A stretch of 64,000 bases of DNA, from positions 310,001 to 374,000 of the forward strand of contig JAHUUL010000001.1 of assembly GCA_019218415.1 (NCBI GenBank). Direction: 5' to 3'. This DNA comes from Dermabacteraceae bacterium TAE3-ERU27. GTDB taxonomy: Bacteria > Actinomycetota > Actinomycetes > Actinomycetales > Dermabacteraceae. Shown here piece after piece: positions 26,560 to 35,941 of the stretch (positions are counted from its first letter, which is position 1; each line of letters opens with the position of its first letter). Made by a program: the position numbers and the translations under genes. The notes beneath the pieces are model-generated. The model made no database searches and had not been told where the DNA came from. It saw only the letters and a list, made by a program, of their open reading frames with translations.

Positions 26560-27425
26560 ACCACCTTTAGTCTGGCTATTACCTCGTTGAGCGCTTCGCG
26601 GTGCCCCGGCACGTCAGCGGCGACGTCGGAGGCAAGGGCGGCGTGCTGCCCGTCTCCGGTGTCTATCACTATTGCCGTCACGACCGAGCTGGAGGTCGTT
26701 GTGAGGCGTGCAGAATTAAAGTTGTAGACCGCCTGCACCTGCCAAGCCGGGTGGCCATCCACCGTTATCGCTTTTGAAGAATAGTCGGTTACCAGAGAAT
26801 CATCGCCGAACTCTTCGTACACCCCGGCCGATGTGGCATAGCACTGGAAGATTGCCTCGGCCGCGGCCTTATCGCCGGGGAACTGTTCCCCCGGTTCCCA
26901 GGCCACGGTGCCTACGGTGACCGCGCTGTACCAGTTCCCTTCGATCAGCGCGGCGCTGCTAAACGATCTCTGCATGTAGCCGACGCTCTGGCTCCACCCG
27001 GTATCGAAGAAACGCGGGAACGTGGCCCGCAGCCTTCCCACCTGTACGGTGCCTTCGCGTGCCCCGAGGGATTCCTGGTCATCGGGGATATAGCAGGGCT
27101 TCGTGGGGGCGGTGGTGAAAATGGGCGGCGGGGGAGTTTCGTCAGGGTTATCCGGGGGAGGGGTATATTCCTGCCCGCTGTGCACGGGTTCGGTGTTGAG
27201 GGGCTGCCCGCGCAGCGCGGAAACGTCGGTGTCCTGCCCCCGGAAGAAGGTGAGCCACAGAATCAGCAGCAGAGCCAAAACCAACACGGAGCCGCCGACG
27301 AGAATGGCGAGCACGGTGCGGTGAGTGCCATCGTGCCGCTGGGGAGCGGGGGTGACGGCGGCATTTGCCGCGTTATGGTCCGGTAGCGATATTTGCTGAC
27401 CGGGGTTTTCCTGCGGTGGCTGCAC
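26556..27425 (-). CDS. Membrane-anchored protein of unknown function
   Basis: 289-aa protein I do not recognise. A polar N-terminus (about 1-35) precedes one helix (about 38-61, VLAILVGGSVLVLALLLILWL), a Pro/Thr-rich stalk (about 75-105) and an extracellular domain of about 180 residues with two Cys (near 110 and 195) that could form a disulphide. GTG 27425 has AGGGGA seven bases upstream. Divergent from thiD with a 113-base gap. The ordered domain is rich in beta-prone residues. Confidence 0.75.
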   Translation of the reverse strand: MQPPQENPGQQISLPDHNAANAAVTPAPQRHDGTHRTVLAILVGGSVLVLALLLILWLTFFRGQDTDVSALRGQPLNTEPVHSGQEYTPPPDNPDETPPPPIFTTAPTKPCYIPDDQESLGAREGTVQVGRLRATFPRFFDTGWSQSVGYMQRSFSSAALIEGNWYSAVTVGTVAWEPGEQFPGDKAAAEAIFQCYATSAGVYEEFGDDSLVTDYSSKAITVDGHPAWQVQAVYNFNSARLTTTSSSVVTAIVIDTGDGQHAALASDVAADVPGHREALNEVIARLKVV

Positions 27426-27461
27426 GCGCTTTTCCCCTCTCTGCTTCTGCCGTAATTTTTA

Positions 27462-27492
27462 CACATCAACCTGGGCGATGCGCCCTGATGTG
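27462..27492 (+). promoter_or_regulatory. Hairpin in the gap before thiD
   Basis: CACATCA ... GGGCG-atg-CGCCC-TGATGTG, a two-part stem with a 4-base bulge on the 5' side, about 45 bases before thiD. It lacks the conserved cores of the TPP riboswitch. Could be a leader structure or part of the divergent promoter. Confidence 0.4.
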
Positions 27493-27538
27493 GGGTAGCG
27501 TCAATGCTGACACAGGCTCATAGTTTAGGAGTGTTGCG

Positions 27539-28399
27539 ATGCGCCCGCCCATAGCCCTCAGTGTTGCCGGTTCCGATCCCAGCGGTGGTGCGGGGATCCA
27601 GGCGGATCTAAAGACATTTACCGCGCTCGGAGTCTACGGTTGCGCGGTTATCACTTCCCTCACGGCGCAGAACACGCAAGGTGTGCAGGGCGTGCAGAGC
27701 GTTTCCGGAGACTTCGTGGCCGCGCAGCTTACCTCCGTGCTTGATGATCTGCCGGTGCAGGCAACCAAGGTGGGAATGCTCGCCAACGCGGAGATCGCGA
27801 GCGTGGTGGCGGATGTGTTTACGCAGCGGCGCACCGACCTGGGCAGGCTCGTGCTGGATCCGGTAATGATCGCCACCAGCGGGGATCGGCTGTTGGATGA
27901 GGCCGCTATCAGCGTGCTTACCCAGCGCATCATTCCGCTGGCCGACGTAATCACGCCCAACCTGCACGAGGCGGCCTACCTTTTGGGGGCTAACCTAGCG
28001 ACCGACGTAGACGAGATGCGGGAACAGGCCGACGAACTGCTGGCGCTGGGGGCGCGGGGGGTGGTGCTGAAAGGCGGTCACCTACGGGGGAAGGAGGTCG
28101 TGGATGTCTACCGTGATGCCGAACGCACGGAGCTGCTGCGTGGCACCATGTTCACCACGCAGAACACGCACGGCACCGGCTGCACCCTGTCCTCCGCCAT
28201 CGCCGCGCAGTTCGCGCGGTTGGAGCAAATCAACCGTGAAAAGGGCGAAACGACGCCTGTGGCGGATGACGTGGCGGCCATTTGCGAAGCACGGGAATAC
28301 CTGGCTAGCGCTATCGAGAACGCTATTGACTGGCGGCTCTCCAAGCACCCGGAGAGCGGCCACGGCCCGGTAAATCACCTGGTCACGATAGGAGCGTGA
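27539..28399 (+). CDS. thiD: Hydroxymethylpyrimidine/phosphomethylpyrimidine kinase
   Basis: Two successive phosphorylations of HMP to HMP-PP for thiamine synthesis or salvage. 286-aa ribokinase-fold protein with '[20 protein letters not shown]', the anion hole/catalytic '[17 protein letters not shown]' and 'LKGGHLRG'. Slightly longer than typical (about 265), with extra residues near 235-255. ATG 27539 has TAGGAG at eight bases. Seven bases separate it from tenA; no de novo thiamine genes (thiC, thiE, thiG) are in the window, so salvage is the simplest reading. Confidence 0.96.
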   Translation: MRPPIALSVAGSDPSGGAGIQADLKTFTALGVYGCAVITSLTAQNTQGVQGVQSVSGDFVAAQLTSVLDDLPVQATKVGMLANAEIASVVADVFTQRRTDLGRLVLDPVMIATSGDRLLDEAAISVLTQRIIPLADVITPNLHEAAYLLGANLATDVDEMREQADELLALGARGVVLKGGHLRGKEVVDVYRDAERTELLRGTMFTTQNTHGTGCTLSSAIAAQFARLEQINREKGETTPVADDVAAICEAREYLASAIENAIDWRLSKHPESGHGPVNHLVTIGA

Positions 28400-28406
28400 G
28401 GGAAAG

Positions 28407-29093
28407 ATGCGTGAACTGACTCCCGCCGGGCCGGTCACCGCAGAACTGTGGCAGGAGGCCGCTCAGATTCGTTCCCGTATCGCCGATTTACCGTTCCTGA
28501 AGCAGCTTGCCGACGGTACCCTTTCTCCGCGCGTATTCGTGAATTACCTGCAGCAGGACGAGTTTTATCTGGCGTCCTACGCACGTGCGTTGGCGATGTT
28601 GGCGACGCGTTCCTACGGCTCGGAATCGGCAGAATTTTGGGCGCGCAGCGCCAGTGAGGCGGTAACTGCCGAACGGGTCTTACATGATGATCTCTTTAAC
28701 GATCCGCACCTGAGCGGACTTACCCGCCCAGACGTAGCCTCCCCGACAACCCGCGCCTACGCGAACTTCCTGCTCGCCGCCTGTGCCTTCGAGCCTTACC
28801 CGGTGGCTGCGGCCGCGGTTTTGCCCTGCTACTGGGTGTATGCGGAAGTGGGGGCGGCCCTAGCGGAACGAGCCAAGACAGCCACCGACCACCCCTATGC
28901 CGCCTGGGTAAGCGCATACGACGATCCGGAGTTTCGTGAGATCGCCCAGCGCGCGATAAACGAGGTAGAAGCTGCCTGCGCGGGCCTCAGCGAAACGCTA
29001 CGTGGCAAGATTAAGACTGTTTTTCTGGACGCTACCCGCTACGAAGAGCTGTTTTGGCTTTCGGCGATGGACTGCGAACAGTGGCAGCTATAG
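28407..29093 (+). CDS. tenA: TenA-family thiaminase II (aminopyrimidine aminohydrolase)
   Basis: Salvages degraded thiamine by hydrolysing aminomethylpyrimidines to HMP, which ThiD then phosphorylates. 228 aa, the usual length. Catalytic Cys141 is in LPCYWVYAEVG, Asp51 in QQDEFYL, and the late acid is in 'RYEELFW'. Starts 7 bases after thiD with GAGGGAAAG as ribosome site. The pair forms a compact salvage unit. Confidence 0.94.
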   Translation: MRELTPAGPVTAELWQEAAQIRSRIADLPFLKQLADGTLSPRVFVNYLQQDEFYLASYARALAMLATRSYGSESAEFWARSASEAVTAERVLHDDLFNDPHLSGLTRPDVASPTTRAYANFLLAACAFEPYPVAAAAVLPCYWVYAEVGAALAERAKTATDHPYAAWVSAYDDPEFREIAQRAINEVEAACAGLSETLRGKIKTVFLDATRYEELFWLSAMDCEQWQL

Positions 29094-29108
29094 GAGGAAA
29101 CTGACGAT

Positions 29109-31214
29109 ATGCGCGAGAACCTGCGGCCCGCCCTACCCGCCAGCGACGGAAGCAGCGACCCCTGGCTATGGCTGGAGGAGATCGAATCGCCGCGGGCGCT
29201 GGACTGGGTGCGCGAACACAACCACGGTTCCGAACAGGAAATAGACACCGATGGCCTGAGCGCTGTCTTTGCCGCGCAGGTGAAAGAGATCCTGGATTCC
29301 AGCGAACGCATCGCGCACGTCGTGAAGCGCGGAGAGTACGCCTACAACTTCTGGCAGGACGATACCCACCCCAAGGGTGTTTGGCGGCGCACCCCGTTCA
29401 GTGAATACGCCGCGGGAAACCCGACCTGGGACGTGCTGCTTGATGTCGATGCCCTGAACCGCGAGGAGGGAGAGGACTGGGTTTGGCACGGAGCCTCGCT
29501 GCTGCGCGAAGACGGTACCTACCCGCGCGCTCTCATCTCCCTGTCCCACGGCGGTAGCGACGCCGACGTGACGCGGGAGTTCGACCTCGCGACGCGCCGC
29601 TTTATTCCCGAAAGCGAGGGCGGCTTCTTCCGGCCCGCCGCGAAGGGCGAGCTTTCCTGGATAGACCGCGACAGCGTCACCGTCTACACCGATTTTGGGC
29701 CCGATTCGCTAACGCTTTCGGGATACGCGCGCCAGGGGAGGATCTGGCGGCGCGGCCAGGCGCTAGCGGAAGCGGAAATGGTGGCGCAGGCCGGAGAGGA
29801 CGACAACGCGCTCGCTATCTGGCACGAACAAACCCCCGGTTACGAACGCACCTGGGTAAATATCAGCCACACCTTCTACACCTCCACCACGTACCTGTTG
29901 CGAGATGGCGTGCCGCAGCGCATAGATGTGCCCGACCACGCGCAGGTGTCCGCTTTCCGCGACACCCTGCTGATCCTGCCGCGTAAGGACTGGGAACTGA
30001 ACGGCACCACCTATCTGGCGGGCAGCCTGCTCGCCACCTCTCTCCCCGCCTATCTGGCAGGGGAGCGCGATGTGCAGCCCCTCTTTACCCCCGATGACGC
30101 CCGCGTGCTGCAGGACCTGTGCGTAACCGCAAATTACCTGCTGCTCACCCTTTCCGAGCATGTAAACACCCGCCTCCACGCCCTCTGGCGCGATGGCGAA
30201 AAATGGGCGGAAAGCCCCGTGTTCACCGAATTGACGGGAACCGTGAGTGCCCGCGCCGTGGATCGAGAGGTAAGCGACGAGGTCTGGCTGACCGCCGCCG
30301 GATTCCTTTCCCCTGCCTCCCTCTACCTGGGAGACCTGAGTAGCGTCTCTTCCGGCGAAGGCAGCAGCCAGCGGCTTTTGCGGAGCGAGCCGAGCCACTT
30401 TTCGGCAGACGGTTTACAGGTTGAGCAGCACTTCGCGCTTAGCGATGACGGCACCCGGATTCCCTACTACCAGGTTGGTCCGAAAGACCCGCACCCTGAG
30501 GCGCCGACCCTGCTCTACGGTTACGGCGGTTTTGAGGTTTCGCTCCAGCCCGCCTACTACGCCAGCATCGGAAAAACCTGGTGCGAACGCGGTGGCACCT
30601 TTGTGCTCGCCAATATTCGCGGCGGCGGCGAATACGGGCCGCGCTGGCATCAGGCCGCCCTGCGGGAAAAACGCCCCCGCGCCTACGAAGATTTTGCGGC
30701 TGTCGCCAAGGACCTCATCGCACGCGGCGTAACGCAGCCCTCGCGTTTGGCCTGTCAGGGCGGTAGCAACGGGGGATTGCTCACCGGCAACATGCTGGCC
30801 AGCTACCCGGAACTGTTCGGTGCCATCGTGATCCAAGTACCGCTTATCGACATGAAGCGTTACACGAAACTGCTCGCAGGCTACTCCTGGATGGCGGAAT
30901 ACGGCGACCCGGAGGGAGAGGACTGGGGCTACCTGCGCGGTTACAGCCCCTATCATCTGCTCGATGCGGCTACCGACTACCCGCCTACCCTGGTAACCAC
31001 CTCCACGCGAGACGACCGGGTACATCCCGGCCACGCTCGCAAACTGGTGGCGGCCTTGGAAAGCATCGGCAAGAACGTGCGCCTCTGGGAGAACGTTGAG
31101 GGTGGGCACGGCGGAGCTGCCGATAACGCGCAGCGCGCCCGCATGACCGCCCTGATGATGGCGTTCCTGTGGCAGCAAGTGGGTGCCGGTGCGCCCGGAA
31201 GTGCGCCAGAGTGA
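29109..31214 (+). CDS. Prolyl oligopeptidase family serine peptidase (S9A)
   Basis: 701-aa cytoplasmic peptidase (no signal): an N-terminal seven-bladed propeller that limits substrates to short peptides, and a C-terminal alpha/beta-hydrolase domain from about 450. The nucleophile is in CQGGSNGGLLTGNML, the Asp in 'STRDDRVHPGHARKL' and the His in 'EGGHGG'. ATG 29109 has AGGAGG upstream, 15 bases after tenA. Oligopeptide import from the opp-type locus at 42.7 kb could supply substrates; the link is inference. Confidence 0.94.
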   Translation: MRENLRPALPASDGSSDPWLWLEEIESPRALDWVREHNHGSEQEIDTDGLSAVFAAQVKEILDSSERIAHVVKRGEYAYNFWQDDTHPKGVWRRTPFSEYAAGNPTWDVLLDVDALNREEGEDWVWHGASLLREDGTYPRALISLSHGGSDADVTREFDLATRRFIPESEGGFFRPAAKGELSWIDRDSVTVYTDFGPDSLTLSGYARQGRIWRRGQALAEAEMVAQAGEDDNALAIWHEQTPGYERTWVNISHTFYTSTTYLLRDGVPQRIDVPDHAQVSAFRDTLLILPRKDWELNGTTYLAGSLLATSLPAYLAGERDVQPLFTPDDARVLQDLCVTANYLLLTLSEHVNTRLHALWRDGEKWAESPVFTELTGTVSARAVDREVSDEVWLTAAGFLSPASLYLGDLSSVSSGEGSSQRLLRSEPSHFSADGLQVEQHFALSDDGTRIPYYQVGPKDPHPEAPTLLYGYGGFEVSLQPAYYASIGKTWCERGGTFVLANIRGGGEYGPRWHQAALREKRPRAYEDFAAVAKDLIARGVTQPSRLACQGGSNGGLLTGNMLASYPELFGAIVIQVPLIDMKRYTKLLAGYSWMAEYGDPEGEDWGYLRGYSPYHLLDAATDYPPTLVTTSTRDDRVHPGHARKLVAALESIGKNVRLWENVEGGHGGAADNAQRARMTALMMAFLWQQVGAGAPGSAPE

Positions 31215-32527
31215 GGCAGATCAGAAACGACCGGCTTCGCCAGGACGAACTGCTGCTGATCCGTAACGATATCTTCACGGTCTATCGGCCGGTTACCGAG
31301 GGAGCCAGCCCGCTGTTCCCCCTGCGCTATGCGCGTACCCGGCCGGGAAGCGAACGAGTCCCCACCCTGGTGGTCCCCGGCGGTCCCGGTACCGCCTCCG
31401 TGCTGCCCTTTGACCAGGCCAGGAAACTCTTCGCGGGGCGCGGCATAGACACCGTGATGATGGAACATCGCGGGGTCGGCCTTTCCCGCCTAGACGCGCG
31501 CGGCAGGCAGATTCCCCCCTCCGCTATCACCACCGACGCGGTGGTGGCAGACATGCGGGCGGTTCTCGATCACGCACGTATCCCGCGCGCCTGCCTCTAC
31601 GGCACCGGATACGGCGCCTACCTCTGCCTGGCGTTTGCGTTGCGTTACCCGGAACGCACCGACTCCCTCGTGCTTGATTCGCCGCTGGTAGCGGCCAGCG
31701 ACCAAATCTGGGCGCGCCGGGTACTGCGCGAAAAGCTCTGGTCACGCCCCGGCGAAAACCAGCTCGCGGCGCGGGTACGGGACCTGATCGCCGATGGCAC
31801 GCTAGACCCGCTGGAGGCGGGTCACGGCCTACGGGCTGTGCACGAGATCGGTGGCCCGGCGGCACTGGAGAAACTAATTACCCTGTTGGGGGAGGCGGGC
31901 TCCGGCCTCACCTGGACACTGATCGTGGCGGCCATGAAGCAACACTTCTTTAGCCACGCCCCCTACGTGCAGGAAAACGATCTCCTGCACGAACTAGCGG
32001 TCAACGAGTTTGGGCGAGGCAGCTATGCCGATGGGCTGCCGCTGGACACCGCCAGCCCGCTCATGCCTGTTCCCGCATCCGCGGCTAAACCACCCGTTTC
32101 CCCGAACGGACACTGGGAAAAACTCTCGCAAATCAGCGTCCCGACAACCGTGCTGTCGGGAGCCTGGGACATCACCTGCCCTCCCGAGCTGGCCGCGGAA
32201 GTTTCCCGCAGAATCCCGCACGCACAGCTAATCCGCGTACCCGAAACCGGGTTCAGCATCTTGGACTCCCGCGCCGGGGCAGCAGCGATAGCAACCCAGT
32301 GGACGATACGCGGAGCCGCCGCGGAACTAACGGTAAGAGAAAACGAATTGCTGGCCCTGCCGCGCACCGCCAGCGGGCAGGTACTAAACGGTTCGGTGCA
32401 GCTTGGGCTTGCGGCCGAGAGCCTTAGCCCCCTGCGCTGGCGCATACAGCGAGCCAAGGTACGGCGCGCGCAAGACCCGGGGGCGCGCCGCCGCAACCGC
32501 CGCGCGCATGCCCAGGGGAGAAGATGA
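31211..32527 (+). CDS. Alpha/beta-hydrolase (S33 prolyl aminopeptidase-like) lacking catalytic Ser and His
   Basis: 438 aa. 'VVPGGPGTAS' (oxyanion region) and 'VMMEHRGVGLSR' place it with proline iminopeptidase-like S33 hydrolases. At the nucleophile elbow, where relatives have GxSYGG, it has GTGYGA (Gly133 for Ser). Asp320 is kept in LSGAWD, but the final His of the GHS context is Phe348 (TGFS). It is therefore predicted inactive as a peptidase. GTG 31211 overlaps the previous stop (GTGA); its own stop overlaps the MFS gene, so it is translated between a peptidase and an exporter. The C-terminus is Arg-rich. Confidence 0.82.
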   Translation: MRQIRNDRLRQDELLLIRNDIFTVYRPVTEGASPLFPLRYARTRPGSERVPTLVVPGGPGTASVLPFDQARKLFAGRGIDTVMMEHRGVGLSRLDARGRQIPPSAITTDAVVADMRAVLDHARIPRACLYGTGYGAYLCLAFALRYPERTDSLVLDSPLVAASDQIWARRVLREKLWSRPGENQLAARVRDLIADGTLDPLEAGHGLRAVHEIGGPAALEKLITLLGEAGSGLTWTLIVAAMKQHFFSHAPYVQENDLLHELAVNEFGRGSYADGLPLDTASPLMPVPASAAKPPVSPNGHWEKLSQISVPTTVLSGAWDITCPPELAAEVSRRIPHAQLIRVPETGFSILDSRAGAAAIATQWTIRGAAAELTVRENELLALPRTASGQVLNGSVQLGLAAESLSPLRWRIQRAKVRRAQDPGARRRNRRAHAQGRR

Positions 32528-34002
32528 TGCCATCACCAACCCGGCGTCCCTGGCTCGCGCTCGCCGTGCTGGTGATACCGGTCCTGCTCATCAGCATTGA
32601 TATGTCGGTGCTTAGCATCGCCATCCCGGCCATCAGCGAGGATCTGCAGCCCTCCACCACCCAGTTGCTTTGGATAGTGGACATTTATTCGCTACTCCTT
32701 GCCGGGCTGCTCGTCCCGATGGGGTATTTGGGGGACACCATCGGCAGACGCCGACTGTTGCTCTTGGGGGCCTCCGTATTTGGCCTGGCTTCTTTAGGTG
32801 CGGCTTTCGCTGCCAGCCCGGCAATGCTGATAGCAGCGCGGCTCGTGCTCGGTGTTGGTGGCGCTACCCTGATGCCTGCCACGCTGGCCTTGATACGGAC
32901 AATCTTTCCCGACCCCGATAAGCGCAGGGTGGCGATCGCGGTTTGGGCAGCTGCTTTTTCCGTGGGGGCGGCGGCAGGACCGCTCCTGGGCGGGCTGCTG
33001 CTCGGCAGCTTTCACTGGGGCGCGGTTTTCTTAATCAACGTGCCGGTCATGCTGGTGTTGCTGCCGTCGGCCCTGCTACTGGTACCCGAATCGCGGCCGG
33101 GGGCGGGGGCGAAGATAGACCTGACCTCAGTTTTCCTGGTGCTGACTGGGATGTTGGGAGCTGTCTGGAGCATCAAAGAGGCCGTGCACCAGCCGCGCCT
33201 CGTTATAGCGCCCGTTGCTCTGATCGCGGTGGCGTTATTAATCGCTTTTGTTCGCCGTCAGCGCGGCCTCGCGCATCCGATGCTAGAGCTATCCCTGTTT
33301 ATGCTGCCGCGCTTTCGCGGCGCCCTGGCGACAAACACGGTGATGATTTTTAGCGTGGTGGGCGTGATGTTCTTCCTGCCCCAGTATTTCCTTTTGGTAT
33401 GGGAAATGAGTCCCTTCGAGGTCGGCTTGTACCTCTTACCGCTCGCTATTTCCACAGTGGTCGGAGCGGTGCTTTCTCCTTTTCTGCTGAGATTCTTCGC
33501 CACGCGCACGATTATTAGCGGCGGGCTTCTTCTCGCTTCTGCCGGGTTAACGCTGTGCGCTGCATTAATACTCTCTGAAGGCACGCTTATTGCGGTTTGT
33601 GCGGGAACCGTTTTGTTAGGCCTGGGATCGGGGTTTGCGGAAACCTTAACCAACGACGTGATTCTGGAGGCTGCCCCGGAGGACAGGGCGGGGGCCGCAT
33701 CGGCCATTTCCGAGACCGGATACGAACTGGGGGGAGCATTGGGGACGGCCCTGCTTGGCAGCCTTGGCATGGGAGTTTATGCGGCAAAGCTCGCTGCGGC
33801 GCTTCCGGAACTGCCTGCTTCGGCCCTGCAAACGCTGGGCGGGGCGCACCGCGTGGCCGAGGCCGGGGAACCCGCTTACCAGCTGGTAACCGAGGCGAAT
33901 TACGCTTTCGCGGCGGGCAGCGCTACCGCCTGTCTGGCGGCCGGCATATTATGCGCCGCAATAGCGCTTTACGCTGCTTATGCCCTTCGTGTACGCGCGT
34001 GA
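32524..34002 (+). CDS. MFS exporter, DHA2 (14-helix) drug-resistance type
   Basis: 492-aa proton-driven exporter with 14 predicted helices. Motif D-like 'DMSVLSIAIPAISEDL', motif A 'GYLGDTIGRRRLLLLG' and motif C-like 'AAGPLLGGLLLG' are of the SmvA/QacA/Stp kind. ATG 32524 overlaps the hydrolase stop by four bases (ATGATG context). The substrate is not predictable. Last gene of the run beginning at thiD or at the S9 peptidase. Confidence 0.9.
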   Translation: MMPSPTRRPWLALAVLVIPVLLISIDMSVLSIAIPAISEDLQPSTTQLLWIVDIYSLLLAGLLVPMGYLGDTIGRRRLLLLGASVFGLASLGAAFAASPAMLIAARLVLGVGGATLMPATLALIRTIFPDPDKRRVAIAVWAAAFSVGAAAGPLLGGLLLGSFHWGAVFLINVPVMLVLLPSALLLVPESRPGAGAKIDLTSVFLVLTGMLGAVWSIKEAVHQPRLVIAPVALIAVALLIAFVRRQRGLAHPMLELSLFMLPRFRGALATNTVMIFSVVGVMFFLPQYFLLVWEMSPFEVGLYLLPLAISTVVGAVLSPFLLRFFATRTIISGGLLLASAGLTLCAALILSEGTLIAVCAGTVLLGLGSGFAETLTNDVILEAAPEDRAGAASAISETGYELGGALGTALLGSLGMGVYAAKLAAALPELPASALQTLGGAHRVAEAGEPAYQLVTEANYAFAAGSATACLAAGILCAAIALYAAYALRVRA

Positions 34003-34136
34003 GTTATATTTCATCACCGCGCAAATCTGGTGCTAATCCGGTTTGTCAGGCATGCTTTAAGGAGAGGGTTTTCGTCTCGTGTATCACGCGGTGACGCAAC
34101 ATTCTCGTTTCCCAACCCCGACTGAGAGAGCTAACA

Positions 34137-35294
34137 ATGAATGATTTTCTCGCCGGTCTCCAGCTGCCTGAGGTAGCTAAGACCGCCATCTTCGCAGTGC
34201 TTATTCTGCTGGTGACCTGGATTATTGCCACCGTGCTGAAGAGCGCAATCGTGAAGCTGTCGGAGCGTGTCGCGTTCCTGAACCGCACTGATGGCAACGG
34301 ACAGGCCCTCGGTACCACTCTTGGCACCATTGCTTCGCTGGTGGTCTGGCTGTTCGGCCTGATGGCCCTTATGGATCTGTTCGGTCAGCACAACGCGCTG
34401 GCTCCGATCCGCGCCATGCTCGAGAGCTTCCTCGGCTACCTGCCCCGCCTCATCGGCGCTGGCATCATCCTGTTCGTGGGTGTCATGGTCGCCAAGATCG
34501 TGCGTACCCTCATCGAAACCGCTATGGGTGCAGCTAGCGTAGACCAGCGTCTCGCTACCGTCATGTCGGGCAAGAAGGGCACTGACGCCAAGCCGTTCCC
34601 GCTGACCAACCTGGTTGCTTCCTTCGTCTTCGTGATGATCGTTCTGGTTGTCGCTATCGCAGCTGTTGAGACCCTCGAGATCGAAGCGATCTCCGTCCCG
34701 CTGACCGCGATGCTGACCACCGTCTTTGACATGATCCCCGCGATCGTTACCGCTGCCGTTCTGTTCACCGCTGGCGCGCTGCTCGGTGGCTTCCTCGGCA
34801 ACTTCGCTGAGAGCGCTATCGCCGCCACCGGCGTTGACGGCAAGGTAAACAGCCTCGGCCTGCTCCCGCAGGGCACCAACCTGTCCAAGCTCGTTGCAAT
34901 CGTTATCCACGCTGTGCTGGTCGTGCTGTTCGCGATCATGGCGTTCGACGTTCTCAACCTGCCGCAGGTTAGCGCAATCCTGAACGACGTTCTGAGCCTC
35001 ACCGGCCAGGTCCTCTTCGGTGCCGTTATCATCGCCCTCGGCGTTGTGGTTGCCAAGTTCCTGACCACCCTTGTTTCCGGCCCGGTTAAGCCGGTCCTGT
35101 ACTGGGGCGTCATCGTTCTGTTCTCCGCCATGGGCCTTAAGTTCATGGGCATCGCGGACTCCATCGTTAACCTGGCCTTCGGTGCCGCAGTGATCGGTGT
35201 TGCCGCCGCTGCAGCCCTGGCCTACGGCCTCGGTGGCCGCGAAGCCGCTGCCCGTTCCCTCGAGAACGTTGGCAAGTGCAACAAGGAGATCTGA
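34137..35294 (+). CDS. Mechanosensitive-channel-like membrane protein with MscS TM-helix repeats
   Basis: 385 aa with about nine to ten helices and repeated Gly/Ala-rich 'GAGIILFVGVMVAKIVRTL', 'ALGVVVAKFLTTLV' segments that match the conserved TM helix (PF05552 type) of MscS relatives. There is no recognisable cytoplasmic MscS beta domain. Codon use is strongly biased and a very strong terminator follows, both suggesting high expression. The 134-base leader has complementary ends (TCACCGCG at 34014, CGCGGTGA at 34087). Confidence 0.8.
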   Translation: MNDFLAGLQLPEVAKTAIFAVLILLVTWIIATVLKSAIVKLSERVAFLNRTDGNGQALGTTLGTIASLVVWLFGLMALMDLFGQHNALAPIRAMLESFLGYLPRLIGAGIILFVGVMVAKIVRTLIETAMGAASVDQRLATVMSGKKGTDAKPFPLTNLVASFVFVMIVLVVAIAAVETLEIEAISVPLTAMLTTVFDMIPAIVTAAVLFTAGALLGGFLGNFAESAIAATGVDGKVNSLGLLPQGTNLSKLVAIVIHAVLVVLFAIMAFDVLNLPQVSAILNDVLSLTGQVLFGAVIIALGVVVAKFLTTLVSGPVKPVLYWGVIVLFSAMGLKFMGIADSIVNLAFGAAVIGVAAAAALAYGLGGREAAARSLENVGKCNKEI

Positions 35295-35325
35295 GCCTAA
35301 GGCTTAGCTAACTTTCTTAAAGAGC

Positions 35326-35357
35326 GAGGGCCCCGCCGCACGGCGGGGCCCTCCTTT
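35326..35357 (+). terminator. Rho-independent terminator
   Basis: Stem GAGGGCCCCGCC / GGCGGGGCCCTC with a 4-base loop, followed by CTTTTG, 30 bases after the MscS-like gene. Also usable for the convergent operon ending at 35396. Confidence 0.92.
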
Positions 35358-35395
35358 TGTGCCCGGGCGCTCACCCCGCCCGACAGCTGTTTCCT

Positions 35396-35941
35396 TTACC
35401 GCTTACTGGCCAGCCAGACGGTGTAAAGCGCGAGGCTGGCCACCGTAGCGGCGATAAATGTCCCCCCGGTTGCGGGGGAAACAAACCCCGGCAGAAACAT
35501 CAGCAGGGCGGCGCATGCGGTGCCAAGCGTGCAGCACAGCAGCAGCGCACGAAGGAAACCGGCCCAGAGAGTAACCGCGAACCTGGCGTGCGCCGGGGCG
35601 GCAGCGGCAAGCGCCCAAGCCTGGTGGGAGACGCATAGCAAAAGGCCGACCAAGAAAGCGATTTCCCAACCGAGCGCCGGGTTGGCGGCGTACATGAGTA
35701 CGGCACCCACCGTGCAGGCCAGGCCCGCATACGAATCCGGACGCAGCGACGCCCAAAAAGCCCCCGTGAGCAAGGCCAGACAACCTCCCCAGGCCCAGAC
35801 GTTATGGGCGGGGTAGCCCAGCCAGAATAGGGCCAGCAGTGTGCAGAGCAGGGCCAGCGTGCGCACTGCGTATTGCTCCGGGCTGGTCAGGGAAAGCGCG
35901 TCGCGCCATTCCAATATGCGTTCGATTAGCCGGTTAGTCAT
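35396..35941 (-). CDS. Integral membrane protein of unknown function (end of MoxR operon)
   Basis: 181 aa, about five hydrophobic helices, N-terminus 'MTNRLIERILEWRDAL' cytoplasmic. Not recognised. ATG 35941 overlaps the stop of the DUF58 gene (ATGA), giving the start; upstream frame is antisense or within DUF58. Its place at the end of a MoxR/DUF58/DUF4129 operon suggests a role in the same envelope complex. Confidence 0.75.
   Translation of the reverse strand: MTNRLIERILEWRDALSLTSPEQYAVRTLALLCTLLALFWLGYPAHNVWAWGGCLALLTGAFWASLRPDSYAGLACTVGAVLMYAANPALGWEIAFLVGLLLCVSHQAWALAAAAPAHARFAVTLWAGFLRALLLCCTLGTACAALLMFLPGFVSPATGGTFIAATVASLALYTVWLASKR

Noticed and set aside
27426-27538. TPP riboswitch before thiD-tenA
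   Set aside because: A hairpin is present but the conserved TPP-binding cores are missing and the gap is too short.
34003-34136. c-di-AMP (ydaO) riboswitch before the MscS-like gene
   Set aside because: The leader has complementary ends, but I could not find the conserved ydaO sequence blocks.
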